Below, piece after piece: positions 18,584 through 27,858 of a DNA stretch of 64,000 nt. Source of the stretch: CAZYVD01 sp964651045 (GTDB taxonomy: Bacteria > Zhuqueibacterota > QNDG01 > DSAB01). A program made the position numbers and the translations under genes. The notes below the pieces were generated by a model, which was given only the letters and a program-made list of their open reading frames with translations, was not told where the DNA came from and ran no database searches. The stretch covers positions 1 to 64,000 of the forward strand of contig CAZYVD010000009.1 of the NCBI GenBank assembly GCA_964651045.1. The letters run 5' to 3'. The first letter of the stretch is position 1. Each line of letters starts with the position of its first letter.

Positions 18584-19921
18584 ATGAGAAGTAGTAAATC
18601 ACCAAGGATGGTTGCAGTGGAGGTACTATCCAGGGTTTTCAAGACCAGGGCATATGCAGAGATTTTACTTGATAATGAATTTCGAAGGGTCTCTCTTTCT
18701 GGAAAAGACAGGAGTCTTGCAACAGAGATTGTTTATGGTACTCTTAGATGGCACAGATGGTTGGAGTGGATATTGAAAGATAAATATTCTGGAGAGTGGT
18801 CTGATTGTCCATCTGCTGTCCGACAGGCTCTTGAAACTGGATTATATCAGATACTTTTTCTTGACAGAATTCCCGACTATGCATCGGTAGACGAGGCTGT
18901 AAAGATCACACTATATAAAAAGGGCAGAAAGTGGGCAAATAGAGTGAATGGAATTCTAAGAGAGATTATAAGACATCGCGATTCAATTCCTCCTATCTTA
19001 CTGGATGAAGATCCTGTAGCAGGTATCTCGATTCGATATTCTCATCCAGAGTGGATTGTAGAGAGGTGGATAAGAAGATTTGGAGTCGATAGGACAATCG
19101 CTATATGCAGGGCAAACAACCAGACACCCGGCCTTACTGTAAGGATTAATAGATTGCGTCTCAAACCTGAAGAGGGGATAGAAAGACTCAAGAGTATTGG
19201 ACTTTCACCAAGAACCTCAGAGATCCTTAATGAGTTTGTAACTATTGAAAATGGTCAGGTTTTATTAAATTCTGACTACTTCAAGAAGGGGCTTTTTTCA
19301 ATTCAAGATGTTAGTGCAGGTTTGGTGTCGCATCTATTGAATCCAAGACCGGGAGAGAAGATATTAGATCTTGCTGCAGCACCTGGAGGAAAATCGACCC
19401 ACATTGCAGAGTTGTGCGGTGATGGATCATTTATAGTTGCAGTGGACAGTAGTTTTACTAGAATAAAGAGACTCGAACAGAACAGGATTCGTCTATGTAT
19501 GGGATCTATATATCCTCTGTGTGGTAACATAAGAGAGTTGAGTCTTCCGACTTTTGATAAGGTTCTTCTCGATGTTCCCTGTTCAGGAATAGGAGTCATA
19601 AGAAAGAGGCCAGAGGTTAGATACCACAGAAAACCGGAAGATGTACAGATACTGGCCTCTACACAGAGAAAGATGATTGAATCTGCAGCAAGGTTTGTCA
19701 AGGATGGTGGTATAATGGTCTACAGTACCTGTACAGTTCTTTTAGAGGAGAATCATGAAATCATCGATAGTTTCTTAAAAAGTAATCCTAATTTTGTTGT
19801 TGAGGATGGAAGGGAGTTTGTGGATCCCGGAGTTGTTTCTGAGAGGGGATTTGTGGAGACATGGCCCGATATCCATGGAATCGATGGATCGTTTGCTGTG
19901 CGTTTAAAAAAGAGGGAGTAG
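18584..19921 (+). CDS. rsmB: 16S rRNA (cytosine-967-C5)-methyltransferase RsmB
   Basis: 445-residue RNA m5C methyltransferase. An N-terminal NusB-like domain (residues about 5-140) precedes the SAM-dependent domain with LDLAAAPGGKSTHIAE near residue 261. Both catalytic cysteines are readable: DVPCSGIGVIRKRPEVR and YSTCTVLLEEN. The NusB fusion distinguishes RsmB from RsmF. ATG at 18584; the gap to fmt is 27 bases. Confidence 0.95.
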   Translation: MRSSKSPRMVAVEVLSRVFKTRAYAEILLDNEFRRVSLSGKDRSLATEIVYGTLRWHRWLEWILKDKYSGEWSDCPSAVRQALETGLYQILFLDRIPDYASVDEAVKITLYKKGRKWANRVNGILREIIRHRDSIPPILLDEDPVAGISIRYSHPEWIVERWIRRFGVDRTIAICRANNQTPGLTVRINRLRLKPEEGIERLKSIGLSPRTSEILNEFVTIENGQVLLNSDYFKKGLFSIQDVSAGLVSHLLNPRPGEKILDLAAAPGGKSTHIAELCGDGSFIVAVDSSFTRIKRLEQNRIRLCMGSIYPLCGNIRELSLPTFDKVLLDVPCSGIGVIRKRPEVRYHRKPEDVQILASTQRKMIESAARFVKDGGIMVYSTCTVLLEENHEIIDSFLKSNPNFVVEDGREFVDPGVVSERGFVETWPDIHGIDGSFAVRLKKRE

Positions 19922-19928
19922 GCGATAT

Positions 19929-20690
19929 ATGAAGAGAATCAATATTTGGCTCAAAAAAAGAAGCAGATTACTGCTGGGCTTGAGTTCGACTGTTGTGATG
20001 ATAATAATTCTGTTTTTCCTGATGGATATTGTTGTAATGCCTCTCTATACACGAAGAGGGCGTGAGGTAGAGTTGCCAGATATTACTATGCGTCCATTCT
20101 CAGAGGCCAAGGAAATTCTTAATTCACATGGATTTAAGATAGTAAAAAAACGCGAGATATACGATGCTATTTATCCTGAGAGTACGGTAATAAACCAGAA
20201 TCCTCTACCGTATATAAGGGTAAAGCGTGGAAGAAAGGTGTATGTTACAATAAGTGCTGGCGAACAGCGTGTCAGGGTCCCGAGGGTAATAAGCAAATCT
20301 GAGAGGGAGGCAGAGTTTATTTTAAATCAGGCAGGCCTTCAGCTTGGCAAGGTCGATTATCAACATGACAGCTATTACTTAAAAGATGTGGTTTGCGGTC
20401 AATCGATCCTGCCGGATGAGGAGGTTACAAAGGGCACATCTGTCGATATAGTTGTAAGCCTCGGACCAAAACCGGATTATTATGTTGTACCGGATCTTAT
20501 TGGTAAAAGTTTAACTTCGGCAAAAATGATCATCCAGCAGGCTGGATTTAAAGTTGGAAAGGTCTCTTATATCAGAGAGAAGAGGCTCGTTCCAGATACA
20601 GTAATAAGACAGTCCCTGAGTCCGGGTGAAAGAGTTGATCAAAGTCAAGAGATCGACTTGGTTGTCAGTAGAATAGGAGATGTTCCCTGA
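19929..20690 (+). CDS. Membrane-anchored PASTA-domain protein
   Basis: 253-residue protein with a short basic cytoplasmic tail, one transmembrane helix (residues about 14-38) and three PASTA repeats, about 46-110, 113-183 and 187-250 (for example YVVPDLIGKSLTSAKMIIQ). PASTA domains usually bind peptidoglycan or muropeptides. In Ser/Thr kinases and penicillin-binding proteins they are attached to catalytic domains, but here none is present, so this is a stand-alone periplasmic PASTA protein. It lies eight bases after rsmB, the same place as in other candidate-phylum genomes as far as I know. Function is unknown. Confidence 0.85.
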   Translation: MKRINIWLKKRSRLLLGLSSTVVMIIILFFLMDIVVMPLYTRRGREVELPDITMRPFSEAKEILNSHGFKIVKKREIYDAIYPESTVINQNPLPYIRVKRGRKVYVTISAGEQRVRVPRVISKSEREAEFILNQAGLQLGKVDYQHDSYYLKDVVCGQSILPDEEVTKGTSVDIVVSLGPKPDYYVVPDLIGKSLTSAKMIIQQAGFKVGKVSYIREKRLVPDTVIRQSLSPGERVDQSQEIDLVVSRIGDVP

Positions 20691-20692
20691 AA

Positions 20693-21286
20693 TTGAAAGA
20701 AGATATAAGAGCCGAAATTCTCAGGAAATTGATACATTTATCTGTAGTCGTGGTTCCCTTAGGATATCTTTTTATAAATAAGGAATTGTTGTTGTTGATA
20801 CTCTCATTACTGCTTGTTGTGGCAGTGTCGATAGAGGCCGCAAGATCTGTTTCTGAGAAATTCTCAGATCTTTTTATAAAAATCGTTGGGAGAATGTTGA
20901 GAAAACATGAGAACAAAAGGCTTACTGGAGCCACCTATTTGATTTTTGGATCATTTTTAACTATATTAATCTTTAACAAGTGGATAGCAATAACCGCTCT
21001 TTTTTTTGTTATTATTTCTGATGCACTTGCTGCTGTTGTTGGAACAATGTTTGGAAGACACACTATTTATGGAAACAGGACTGTAGAGGGGAGTGCTGTT
21101 TTTGTAGCTGCTTCCCTAATAATCATTTTAATGATCAACAAGGTTCCTTTTTTTGTTGGTTTATCTGGTATGGTGATTGCACTCGTCTTAGAGGTGTTTG
21201 TTAAGAGGGTGAATGATAATTTGATGATACCTCTGAGTTCGGGACTGGTAATGCAGTCTCTGATGATGATAACAAAACAGTTGTGA
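20693..21286 (+). CDS. Dolichol/phytol kinase-like membrane protein (CTP-dependent polyprenol kinase family)
   Basis: 197-residue protein with about six hydrophobic helices. The N-terminal EILRKLIHLSVVVVPLGYLF and the central IISDALAAVVGTMFGRHTIYG plus RTVEGSAVFVAAS are the hallmarks of the SEC59/dolichol kinase-phytol kinase family (D-A-x-A-x-x-x-G...G...K/R-T-x-E-G). Such enzymes phosphorylate polyprenols, phytol or diacylglycerol with CTP. The natural substrate here cannot be told. TTG start at 20693, overlapped at the end by the next GTG. Confidence 0.82.
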   Translation: MKEDIRAEILRKLIHLSVVVVPLGYLFINKELLLLILSLLLVVAVSIEAARSVSEKFSDLFIKIVGRMLRKHENKRLTGATYLIFGSFLTILIFNKWIAITALFFVIISDALAAVVGTMFGRHTIYGNRTVEGSAVFVAASLIIILMINKVPFFVGLSGMVIALVLEVFVKRVNDNLMIPLSSGLVMQSLMMITKQL

Positions 21287-21759
21287 AATTAATTACCAAA
21301 AATTTTAGAGGTAAGATGGAATTTAAATTTTCACAAAACGATATTAAAAAGATAGGTAAGATTCTTGAGGCAGATTTTAAAAAGGAAGACAATTGTTATC
21401 GAACAGTTTTGCTTAATGAGAAGGAAGGAAGAAAGCTGTCGCTGGAAATATATCCATCAATCCCAATCGGAACCAGGAAGGGGAACTTGATTTCAGTATA
21501 TACAAAATCTACCCACATCCAGCTTCATTTTTGCTCGGGATATGTGGTGAGTGAGATGTTGGGTGAGGTGACCTTTATAAGTGAGAATGAGGGACGATTG
21601 TCAGGATTGATTATTGAGAAGGGAGCAGCATGTTCGATATATGCAAATGTTGATTCGAGCCTTCTTTCTGGAGACTTTACCAAACTTGGTCCCGAAGTCA
21701 TGCTCTCAGGAATTGCCCTGTCACTTGCCGAGGATTTAATATCAGAGGAAGATAATTAA
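21283..21759 (+). CDS. Hypothetical protein in housekeeping operon
   Basis: I do not recognise this 158-residue protein. It is soluble-looking with no signal peptide, rich in predicted beta segments (LSLEIYPSIPIGTRKGNLISVY, HIQLHFCSGYVVSEMLGEVTFI read in parts) and ends in a helix plus acidic tail SEEDN. GTG at 21283 overlaps the upstream stop (TTGTGA); an ATG at 21316 with AGAGGT just ahead would give 147 residues. Tight packing between the polyprenol-kinase-like gene and the Fe-S protein suggests it is a real expressed gene. Confidence 0.7.
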   Translation: MKLITKNFRGKMEFKFSQNDIKKIGKILEADFKKEDNCYRTVLLNEKEGRKLSLEIYPSIPIGTRKGNLISVYTKSTHIQLHFCSGYVVSEMLGEVTFISENEGRLSGLIIEKGAACSIYANVDSSLLSGDFTKLGPEVMLSGIALSLAEDLISEEDN

Positions 21760-21767
21760 TTATTTTC

Positions 21768-22439
21768 ATGGAATCGGCCAATTACAGAAAAATCAAGGAG
21801 TTTTCGTTTTCTCTTGGTGCGTCTCTCTTTGGAGTCGCAAGACTCGATCGTGTAAAGGGAGAATTTTTGTTATCAAAGGATGAGCTTCAGGGCATGGAAT
21901 TTGGCATATCTATAGGTGTTGTGCTCTCAAAATCTGTGTTGATGGGTATTGTCGATGGTCCAACTCTGCTGTATAAATGGCATTATCGTCAGGCAAACAA
22001 TCTGCTCGATAAAATCGCCTTTCTTGTGACAAAGTTTATCACAGATCTTGGACACAGAGCCCTTCCGATTCCTGCCTCACAAATAGTAGACTGGGATAAA
22101 CAGAGGGGGCACATCTCTCATAGAACTGTTGCAGAAGCAGCAGGTATTGGCTGGCGGGGAAGAAACAATCTCATTGTCAATGAAAAGTATGGTTCGGCCA
22201 TTCGACTGGTTTCTGTTCTAACAGATATCCCATTGAGCGAAGATTCCCCGGTTCAAAACATGTGCGGATCCTGCAGGAGATGCATATCTGTCTGTCCTGC
22301 TGGTGCACTTGGTGAAACATGGAGAGAATATGATCTTAATAAATGTTATTCAATGCTAACCGAATTTAGCAAGAGAAGAGGAATAGGTCAGCATATATGT
22401 GGAATATGCGTGAAAGAGTGCTATAAGAGGAGAGAATAA
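21768..22439 (+). CDS. Short QueG-like double-cluster [4Fe-4S] protein
   Basis: 223-residue protein related to the epoxyqueuosine reductase (QueG)/reductive-dehalogenase Fe-S family. The segment AEAAGIGWRGRNNLIVNEKYG (residues about 122-142, shown in part) matches QueG, and two ferredoxin-like clusters are readable: CGSCRRCISVCP with a paired cysteine in NKCYSML, and ICGICVKEC. Authentic QueG proteins are usually well over 300 residues and this one lacks the full N-terminal domain and C-terminal HEAT repeat, so it is more likely one of the small homologues of unknown function found in anaerobes. tgt lies in the same gene block, but that alone does not make it QueG. Confidence 0.75.
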   Translation: MESANYRKIKEFSFSLGASLFGVARLDRVKGEFLLSKDELQGMEFGISIGVVLSKSVLMGIVDGPTLLYKWHYRQANNLLDKIAFLVTKFITDLGHRALPIPASQIVDWDKQRGHISHRTVAEAAGIGWRGRNNLIVNEKYGSAIRLVSVLTDIPLSEDSPVQNMCGSCRRCISVCPAGALGETWREYDLNKCYSMLTEFSKRRGIGQHICGICVKECYKRRE

Positions 22440-22444
22440 AACTC

Positions 22445-23068
22445 TTGGTGGAGATAGATACTTTAGAACTCGGCCCTCTTGGTACTAATTGTTATATTCT
22501 CTATGACAAAGAATCTGGGGAGGCTGTAGTGATAGACCCTGCCGACGATGCAGAAAGGATTTGGCAGGGAATAGTCGGTAAAGGACTCGAACTAAAGAGG
22601 ATACTTCTGACCCATGCACATTTTGACCATATAGGTGGTGTAGCCGAACTAAAGGAGAAATCAGGAGCAGATATCTGTATACACAGCGATGATGCACAAA
22701 TGCTGATTAATCCAGAAAGGAATTTTTCATTATATACTGGAAGAATTGTAAGATGCCCAGAGGCAAATATATTCATCGATGATGGCGACTCATTTATGAT
22801 AGGCGGATTTACGATTAAAATGGTTCACACTCCTGGTCATACTCCCGGGGGAATGAGTTTTTTAGGTGACGGTTTTGTGATTGTTGGTGATACCCTCTTC
22901 AGAGGAAGCATTGGTCGTACCGATCTTCCAGGATCGTCTTTCGAGCTGCTCATTGATTCCATAAAAAAGAAGCTGATGATTCTTGACGATGAGGTTCGAG
23001 TTCTTCCGGGACACGGGCCAGAAACAACTATTGGTCAGGAAAGAGAAGAGAATCCATTCCTTGCATGA
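22445..23068 (+). CDS. Metallo-beta-lactamase-fold hydrolase (glyoxalase II-like)
   Basis: 207-residue MBL-fold protein. The zinc-binding motif THAHFDHIGG (residues about 58-67) and the later HTPGHTPGG, GDTLFRGSIGRTD and LPGHGPETTIG supply a complete dinuclear metal site as in glyoxalase II-like hydrolases. Substrate unknown; thioester or persulfide hydrolysis is typical for this subgroup. Start is TTG at 22445 or the adjacent GTG at 22448. The 3' end overlaps the probable xerD start by eight bases. Confidence 0.9.
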   Translation: MVEIDTLELGPLGTNCYILYDKESGEAVVIDPADDAERIWQGIVGKGLELKRILLTHAHFDHIGGVAELKEKSGADICIHSDDAQMLINPERNFSLYTGRIVRCPEANIFIDDGDSFMIGGFTIKMVHTPGHTPGGMSFLGDGFVIVGDTLFRGSIGRTDLPGSSFELLIDSIKKKLMILDDEVRVLPGHGPETTIGQEREENPFLA

Positions 23069-23993
23069 AATCAATCTTAAATATCAGGCCTATTTAAATA
23101 AATTCTTGAACTATCTTTTACTCGATAAGGGATTATCCAGAAATACATATGATGCCTATAAAAATGATGTCGAGCGGTTTCTCGTGTTTATCGATGAGAT
23201 AGGAGTCGATGAAATTTCGAATGTTGCTCCTGAACAGATCAGGGAGATGATAGATCTGCTTAAAGAGTTGGGACTATTGAGTTCGAGTATAAGAAGAAAT
23301 GTATCTTCTATTAGGATGTTTTTCAGGTATCTTGCTGGAGAAGAGATTATTGAGAGAGATCCTGCAGAAAACATAGAAGTGCCGAGAATGGAAAGAAGGC
23401 TCCCTTCTGTGCTGGAGATTCATGAAGTCGAGAAGATTTTAAGTATTCCTGATCTCTCCAAACCAAAGGGGATAAGAGACAGGTCGATGCTGGAGTTTCT
23501 CTATGCAACAGGTGTGAGGGTTTCAGAACTGATAACAATAAAGCAGTCAGATATAATTGTAGAGGAAAAAATAGTTAAAATATTTGGAAAGGGGGCAAAA
23601 GAGAGGATCGTACCAATTGGAGAGACCGCTCTATTTTTTATGGAAGAGTATCTTAACAAGGTGCGGCCCAAACTTTCGATGAGAGGGTTCGGAGGAAACA
23701 CTCTCTTTTTAAGCATGCATGGAAGAGTGCTGACTCGTGTGGCAGTTTGGAAGATAATAAAATATTATGTCGCAATAGCAGGGATCAGAAAGAATGTAAC
23801 GCCACATACGTTCAGACATTCTTTTGCAACACATCTTTTAGAAGGAGGAGCAAACCTGAGGGCAGTGCAGGAGATGCTGGGACATTCAGACATATCGACC
23901 ACGCAGATATATACACATATAGATCGTGAATATCTGAAGGAAGTGATACAGACATTTCATCCAAGAGAAAGGGAGGATTTTTTCAAACGGTGA
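23061..23993 (+). CDS. xerD: Tyrosine recombinase XerC/XerD
   Basis: Site-specific recombinase that resolves chromosome dimers at dif. The reading frame is open from 22983, but a TTG at 23061 gives a 310-residue protein of family length with the expected short lead before the SAM-like N-terminal domain (YLNKFLNYLLLDKGLS). Catalytic residues are readable in ATGVRVSEL (Arg), GKGAKERIVPI (Lys), HTFRHSFATHLL (His, Arg), LGHSDISTTQIYTHI (His, Tyr). No phage or island genes are adjacent, so this is the housekeeping enzyme rather than an integrase. It overlaps the subtilase start by four bases. Confidence 0.92.
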   Translation: MHEINLKYQAYLNKFLNYLLLDKGLSRNTYDAYKNDVERFLVFIDEIGVDEISNVAPEQIREMIDLLKELGLLSSSIRRNVSSIRMFFRYLAGEEIIERDPAENIEVPRMERRLPSVLEIHEVEKILSIPDLSKPKGIRDRSMLEFLYATGVRVSELITIKQSDIIVEEKIVKIFGKGAKERIVPIGETALFFMEEYLNKVRPKLSMRGFGGNTLFLSMHGRVLTRVAVWKIIKYYVAIAGIRKNVTPHTFRHSFATHLLEGGANLRAVQEMLGHSDISTTQIYTHIDREYLKEVIQTFHPREREDFFKR

Positions 23994-26242
23994 AGAGGAT
24001 ATTAAAAATTTTCATAACTTTTCCAGTGATCTTGATTTTTTCTCTATCTTCAGGAATCAGACCTGATGGTAAGGGCATGTATAGAAAAGTTTCTCCAGAG
24101 CTGAGGTTAATCATGCAATCTGCTGTGGTTGGTTATCAGGAATTAAATGCCAGAGGTCTGATAAGAACTTACAAGGGAGAGGAATATATCGATGTTCTAA
24201 TTCAGACACGGGATAGGGCGGAGTTGGAAGGAATGGGAGTGAAGATTCGTTCATCGGTTGGGGATGTTGTTACTGCAGCACTTCCGCTTAATCAGATAGA
24301 GTCTATATCTAATCTCTCATCGGTCTCATATATAGAGATTCCTGCTGTTTGCAAATCCTCTCTCGACAGAAGTATTCCAGAGATAAATGCAGATCATCTG
24401 CATGATGGAAGTCTTGGAACTGTCTACAAAGGAAAGGGTGTGATAATCGGAATAATCGATTACGGTATAGACTGGTCGCATGAGGATTTTATAGATGAGA
24501 ATGGAGAATCGAGAATACTCTATATCTGGGATCAGACAGATGAGTCAGGTACACCTCCGGATGGTGGTTTAGATTATGGATCTGAATACACGAGGGAACA
24601 GATAAATGAAGAGTTAGGTGATAATACTCCGGGAATTGTCAAGGGCAAGGATTTCAATGGACACGGAACCCATGTTGCTGGAATTGCTGCAGGGAACGGT
24701 CGTGCTTCTGGAAATGGCAAGCCCGCTGGTGTCTATGTAGGTACTGCACCAGAGGCAGATCTTATTATTGTAAAAGGAGCCAATCAGGGCGGCATACCGA
24801 ACATAAACATCATGGATGGACTGTACTACATTTTTCAAAAGGCAGATTCGCTTAAAATGCCTGCTGCAGTGAATATCAGTCTTGGAACCCAGAAGGGGCC
24901 GCATGATGCTACAAGCTCTTTTGAAAAGTATGTAGATAACATTTTATCAGAGCCTGGTAGAGTTGTGGTCGTTGCTGCAGGAAATGATGGCGATAAAGAC
25001 ATACATTTCAGGGGCTGTCTTGCTCCAAGTGCTGGTGTGGATTCTGTTGTTGTTGAATTTCAGATAACAGAAAATAATCTCAACAGTTATGATTATACTA
25101 AATTTGATATATGGTATCCTCAGTCGGCTGGAGTTGCGGTTACAATAGAACCGCCAGGAGAGGGCCAGTATGGACCTGTGCACTACGGTACCATGTCAGA
25201 CTGGGACACAAGCTGTGGAAGGATAGTAATTGATAATGGAGCAGGAGGGCCCTATCCAGGTAATGATGATATTGAGATGTGGATTCAAATATCCGATAGA
25301 ATAAAAAACGGCAGTATATCAGACATAATGGAAACAGGTGTATGGAAGCTGATATTTACCGGTTCACCAGGAAGGTTTGATGGATGGCTTTATGACTCAT
25401 CCGTTGGAGCGAGATTGATAACCGGAATGGACACGTCGACCCTCATAGCTGAACCTGGAAATGCCATGCATGTAATTACGGTAGGGTCATATGTTTCTCG
25501 AAATTCATGGTCGAGTCTGTGGTCCGATCCATTTAATATTGGTGGGATCACGGTTGGGGAGATATCAAAGTTTACCAGTCCTGGACCATCGAGACCATAT
25601 TCAAATCATGATCCATTACAGAAACCAGAAGTAGTAGCTCCAGGTGAGTATATACTCTCGTCACTCTCACACGATATGACGAATCCTCCGAGCGATCACT
25701 ATATAGCCACAGACAGTGTTCACTGGGCATACAAGGGAACAAGTATGGCTGCACCTCACGTTACAGGTGTTGCGGCATTGATCTTCCAGATGGATTCTTT
25801 GGCAAATGTACGATGGAGCATAATGGCTACTGCAAGAAGGGATGAATTTACAGGACAGGAGGTATGGAACAGATTCAGGGGATATGGAAAGTTGGATGCA
25901 CTCGAGGCAGTCAAATATACATCTGTTGAAGATATGGGAAGAAGATCGATTCGATCTTTTTCGCTGTTTCAGAACTATCCGAACCCTTTCAACGGATCTA
26001 CGATAATCGAGTATGAGCTATCGTGTAGTATGGACTCTTTTAAGGATGTTTCGCTGACTATATTCGACATCTCTGGCAGGATTGTAAAGGTGCTAGTAAA
26101 AAAGAATCAGGGAACAGGTGTTTATAGGGTGAGGTGGAATGGTGATGATTATCGTGGTAGAAGAGTAGGGTCTGGACTCTATATATGCAGGTTGAAGATA
26201 GGGGAAAGTGTATTTACCAGGAAAATTATTTTTATTCGATAA
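23990..26242 (+). CDS. Secreted subtilisin-like (S8) serine protease with type IX-like C-terminal sorting domain
   Basis: 750-residue secreted protease. GTG start at 23990, signal peptide residues about 1-22. The catalytic triad is D157 (GIIDYGIDW), H225 (NGHGTHVAGIAAG) and S585 (KGTSMAAPHVTG); the long gap between His and Ser holds an insertion with beta-rich sequence seen in large S8A enzymes. The C-terminal 90 residues begin with LFQNYPNPFNGST and end SGLYICRLKIGESVFTRKIIF, the FlgD-like/Por-type sorting domain known from type IX secretion cargo. It is the last gene of the long plus-strand block and is followed by a hairpin terminator. Confidence 0.93.
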   Translation: MKRILKIFITFPVILIFSLSSGIRPDGKGMYRKVSPELRLIMQSAVVGYQELNARGLIRTYKGEEYIDVLIQTRDRAELEGMGVKIRSSVGDVVTAALPLNQIESISNLSSVSYIEIPAVCKSSLDRSIPEINADHLHDGSLGTVYKGKGVIIGIIDYGIDWSHEDFIDENGESRILYIWDQTDESGTPPDGGLDYGSEYTREQINEELGDNTPGIVKGKDFNGHGTHVAGIAAGNGRASGNGKPAGVYVGTAPEADLIIVKGANQGGIPNINIMDGLYYIFQKADSLKMPAAVNISLGTQKGPHDATSSFEKYVDNILSEPGRVVVVAAGNDGDKDIHFRGCLAPSAGVDSVVVEFQITENNLNSYDYTKFDIWYPQSAGVAVTIEPPGEGQYGPVHYGTMSDWDTSCGRIVIDNGAGGPYPGNDDIEMWIQISDRIKNGSISDIMETGVWKLIFTGSPGRFDGWLYDSSVGARLITGMDTSTLIAEPGNAMHVITVGSYVSRNSWSSLWSDPFNIGGITVGEISKFTSPGPSRPYSNHDPLQKPEVVAPGEYILSSLSHDMTNPPSDHYIATDSVHWAYKGTSMAAPHVTGVAALIFQMDSLANVRWSIMATARRDEFTGQEVWNRFRGYGKLDALEAVKYTSVEDMGRRSIRSFSLFQNYPNPFNGSTIIEYELSCSMDSFKDVSLTIFDISGRIVKVLVKKNQGTGVYRVRWNGDDYRGRRVGSGLYICRLKIGESVFTRKIIFIR

Positions 26243-26290
26243 TGGTCTTAACATTTACAGTTTTTCATGGAAGATTTTTCTCACTGTATC

Positions 26291-26310
26291 GTCCCAGAAG
26301 GGACTTTTTT
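26291..26310 (+). terminator. Rho-independent terminator after the subtilase gene
   Basis: GTCCC (26291-26295), loop AGAA, GGGAC (26300-26304), then six T residues. It closes the long plus-strand gene block. Short stem, so efficiency may be moderate. Confidence 0.7.
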
Positions 26311-26424
26311 AATGTTGTATCTCTTTTTGAAAAATAATCCTGATTCTCATGATTCATGGAAAATACCGATTCCTTCTATGGTCTCATTCTAAAATTCTAT
26401 ACAAACCCTGATGCCAAATTTTTC

Positions 26425-26452
26425 TTGCAAATAGGCTTAAATTTTGTACATT
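26425..26452 (+). promoter_or_regulatory. Probable promoter of the 26479 metallophosphoesterase gene
   Basis: TTGCAA (26425-26430), 16-base spacer, TACATT (26447-26452). Lies between the terminator and the lipoprotein start at 26479. Reading by eye only. Confidence 0.45.
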
Positions 26453-26478
26453 CTAAGAGATGTCAAGACTCTTTTATT

Positions 26479-27858
26479 ATGGTTGATATTAAAATAAAAT
26501 CCGCTTGTTTGCTGCTCTTTTTACTTCTATTTATCGCATGTAGTGTAGATAAACCATTCGATCAGGGAAGTGATTTAGGTTCACTATTAATCAATTTTGC
26601 AGTAATATCTGACATTCACTATTTTGATCCATCTCTGGGGACAGAGGGAGTAGCATTTGATACAGCAGTGTCAAAGGATAGAAAAATGGTTGCAGAAAGC
26701 GAAGAAATCTTAAAGTCTGCAGTTAATGATCTGATTTCTGAATCCGTTGATTTTGTTTTGATACCGGGCGATTTAACAAAGGATGGAGAACTTTCCAGCC
26801 ATCTAAGAGTAACAGAATTTTTAAAAATGATCGAATCATCAGGCATAGATGTATACGTTATTCCAGGAAATCATGATATAAACAACCCAAACGCAGTATC
26901 ATATAGTGGCAGCTCGGTAACAAGGGTTAAAAGTGTGACGCCTGAGGAGTTTGAGGAGATTTATAAAGAGTTTGGATATTCAGAAGCAATAGATCGCGAT
27001 CCCAATTCGCTTAGTTATGTGGTTGAGGTAGCCGATGGATTGTGGATTCTTGCGATGGACTGCTGCAGATATAGAGAGAATACAGAAACTAATTCTTTAG
27101 TGGGTGGCGAATTTTCAGAAGAGACTCTCTCATGGATAAAAGAAAAATTGAAAGAGGCAGAAGAGAGATCGATCCGCATTTTTGGAATGATGCACCACGG
27201 TATATGGGAACATTTTCTGGGCCAGTCCCTGTACTTTACAGATTATGTTGTTAATGATTATCAGGAAGTTGCTCGTGAGTTTGCAAGACTCGGAATGAGA
27301 ATTGTATTCACAGGCCATTTTCATGCAAATGATATTGTAAAGATGAATTCTATCTATGGTTTTCTTTTTGATATAGAAACAGGATCTACTGTTACATATC
27401 CATGCCCTTATCGGTTGTTAACTCTTTTTTCAAACGACATCTTGAGCATAAGAAGCAAAAGGATAACTAATATTAATTATGATACAGACGGGAAAACATT
27501 TCAGAAATATGCAAAGGATTTTCTAACAGATGGTTTGAGCAGCATTGTGTCAGAGATGTTGATTGAGGAGTTAAAACTATCAAGAGAAGATGCCGCACTA
27601 TATACGCCATTTTTGTTGGATGCCATGATAGCACATCTTGAGGGTGATGAGTCGCCGGATTCAGAGACTATCTCAATGATTCAGAAGATGATGACCAGTG
27701 AGAATCCTACAATTCATATCATTGGCATAGCATTAAGCTCGATATGGTATGATCAACCGCCTGGTGATAATGACATAGACATAGAATTAGACTCAGGTCT
27801 TGTGACAGAATATACAGGAGCTGAATTTAAAATAATCTCGAAAAACAAAAACAGATGA
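26479..27858 (+). CDS. Metallophosphoesterase lipoprotein
   Basis: 459-residue calcineurin-like phosphoesterase exported as a lipoprotein. ATG at 26479 is chosen over an in-frame ATG at 26356 because it gives a clean lipoprotein signal (MVDIKIKSACLLLFLLLFIAC) that is absent with the longer start. Metal-binding motifs in order: ISDIHYFD, PGDLTKDG, PGNHDINN, GMMHHGIW, TGHFHAND. Substrate unknown. A C-terminal tail of about 130 residues follows the catalytic domain. The stop overlaps the methyltransferase start (ATGA). Confidence 0.88.
   Translation: MVDIKIKSACLLLFLLLFIACSVDKPFDQGSDLGSLLINFAVISDIHYFDPSLGTEGVAFDTAVSKDRKMVAESEEILKSAVNDLISESVDFVLIPGDLTKDGELSSHLRVTEFLKMIESSGIDVYVIPGNHDINNPNAVSYSGSSVTRVKSVTPEEFEEIYKEFGYSEAIDRDPNSLSYVVEVADGLWILAMDCCRYRENTETNSLVGGEFSEETLSWIKEKLKEAEERSIRIFGMMHHGIWEHFLGQSLYFTDYVVNDYQEVAREFARLGMRIVFTGHFHANDIVKMNSIYGFLFDIETGSTVTYPCPYRLLTLFSNDILSIRSKRITNINYDTDGKTFQKYAKDFLTDGLSSIVSEMLIEELKLSREDAALYTPFLLDAMIAHLEGDESPDSETISMIQKMMTSENPTIHIIGIALSSIWYDQPPGDNDIDIELDSGLVTEYTGAEFKIISKNKNR

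Noticed and set aside
21768..22439. Assignment as queG
   Set aside because: The protein is far too short and lacks the usual N- and C-terminal parts, so only a family relation is claimed.
23061..23993. Phage or island integrase
   Set aside because: The tyrosine recombinase is full-length Xer type, embedded in a housekeeping operon with no att site or phage genes beside it.
26356..26478. N-terminal 41-residue extension of the 26479 metallophosphoesterase
   Set aside because: It would bury the lipoprotein signal, and the probable promoter lies inside it.
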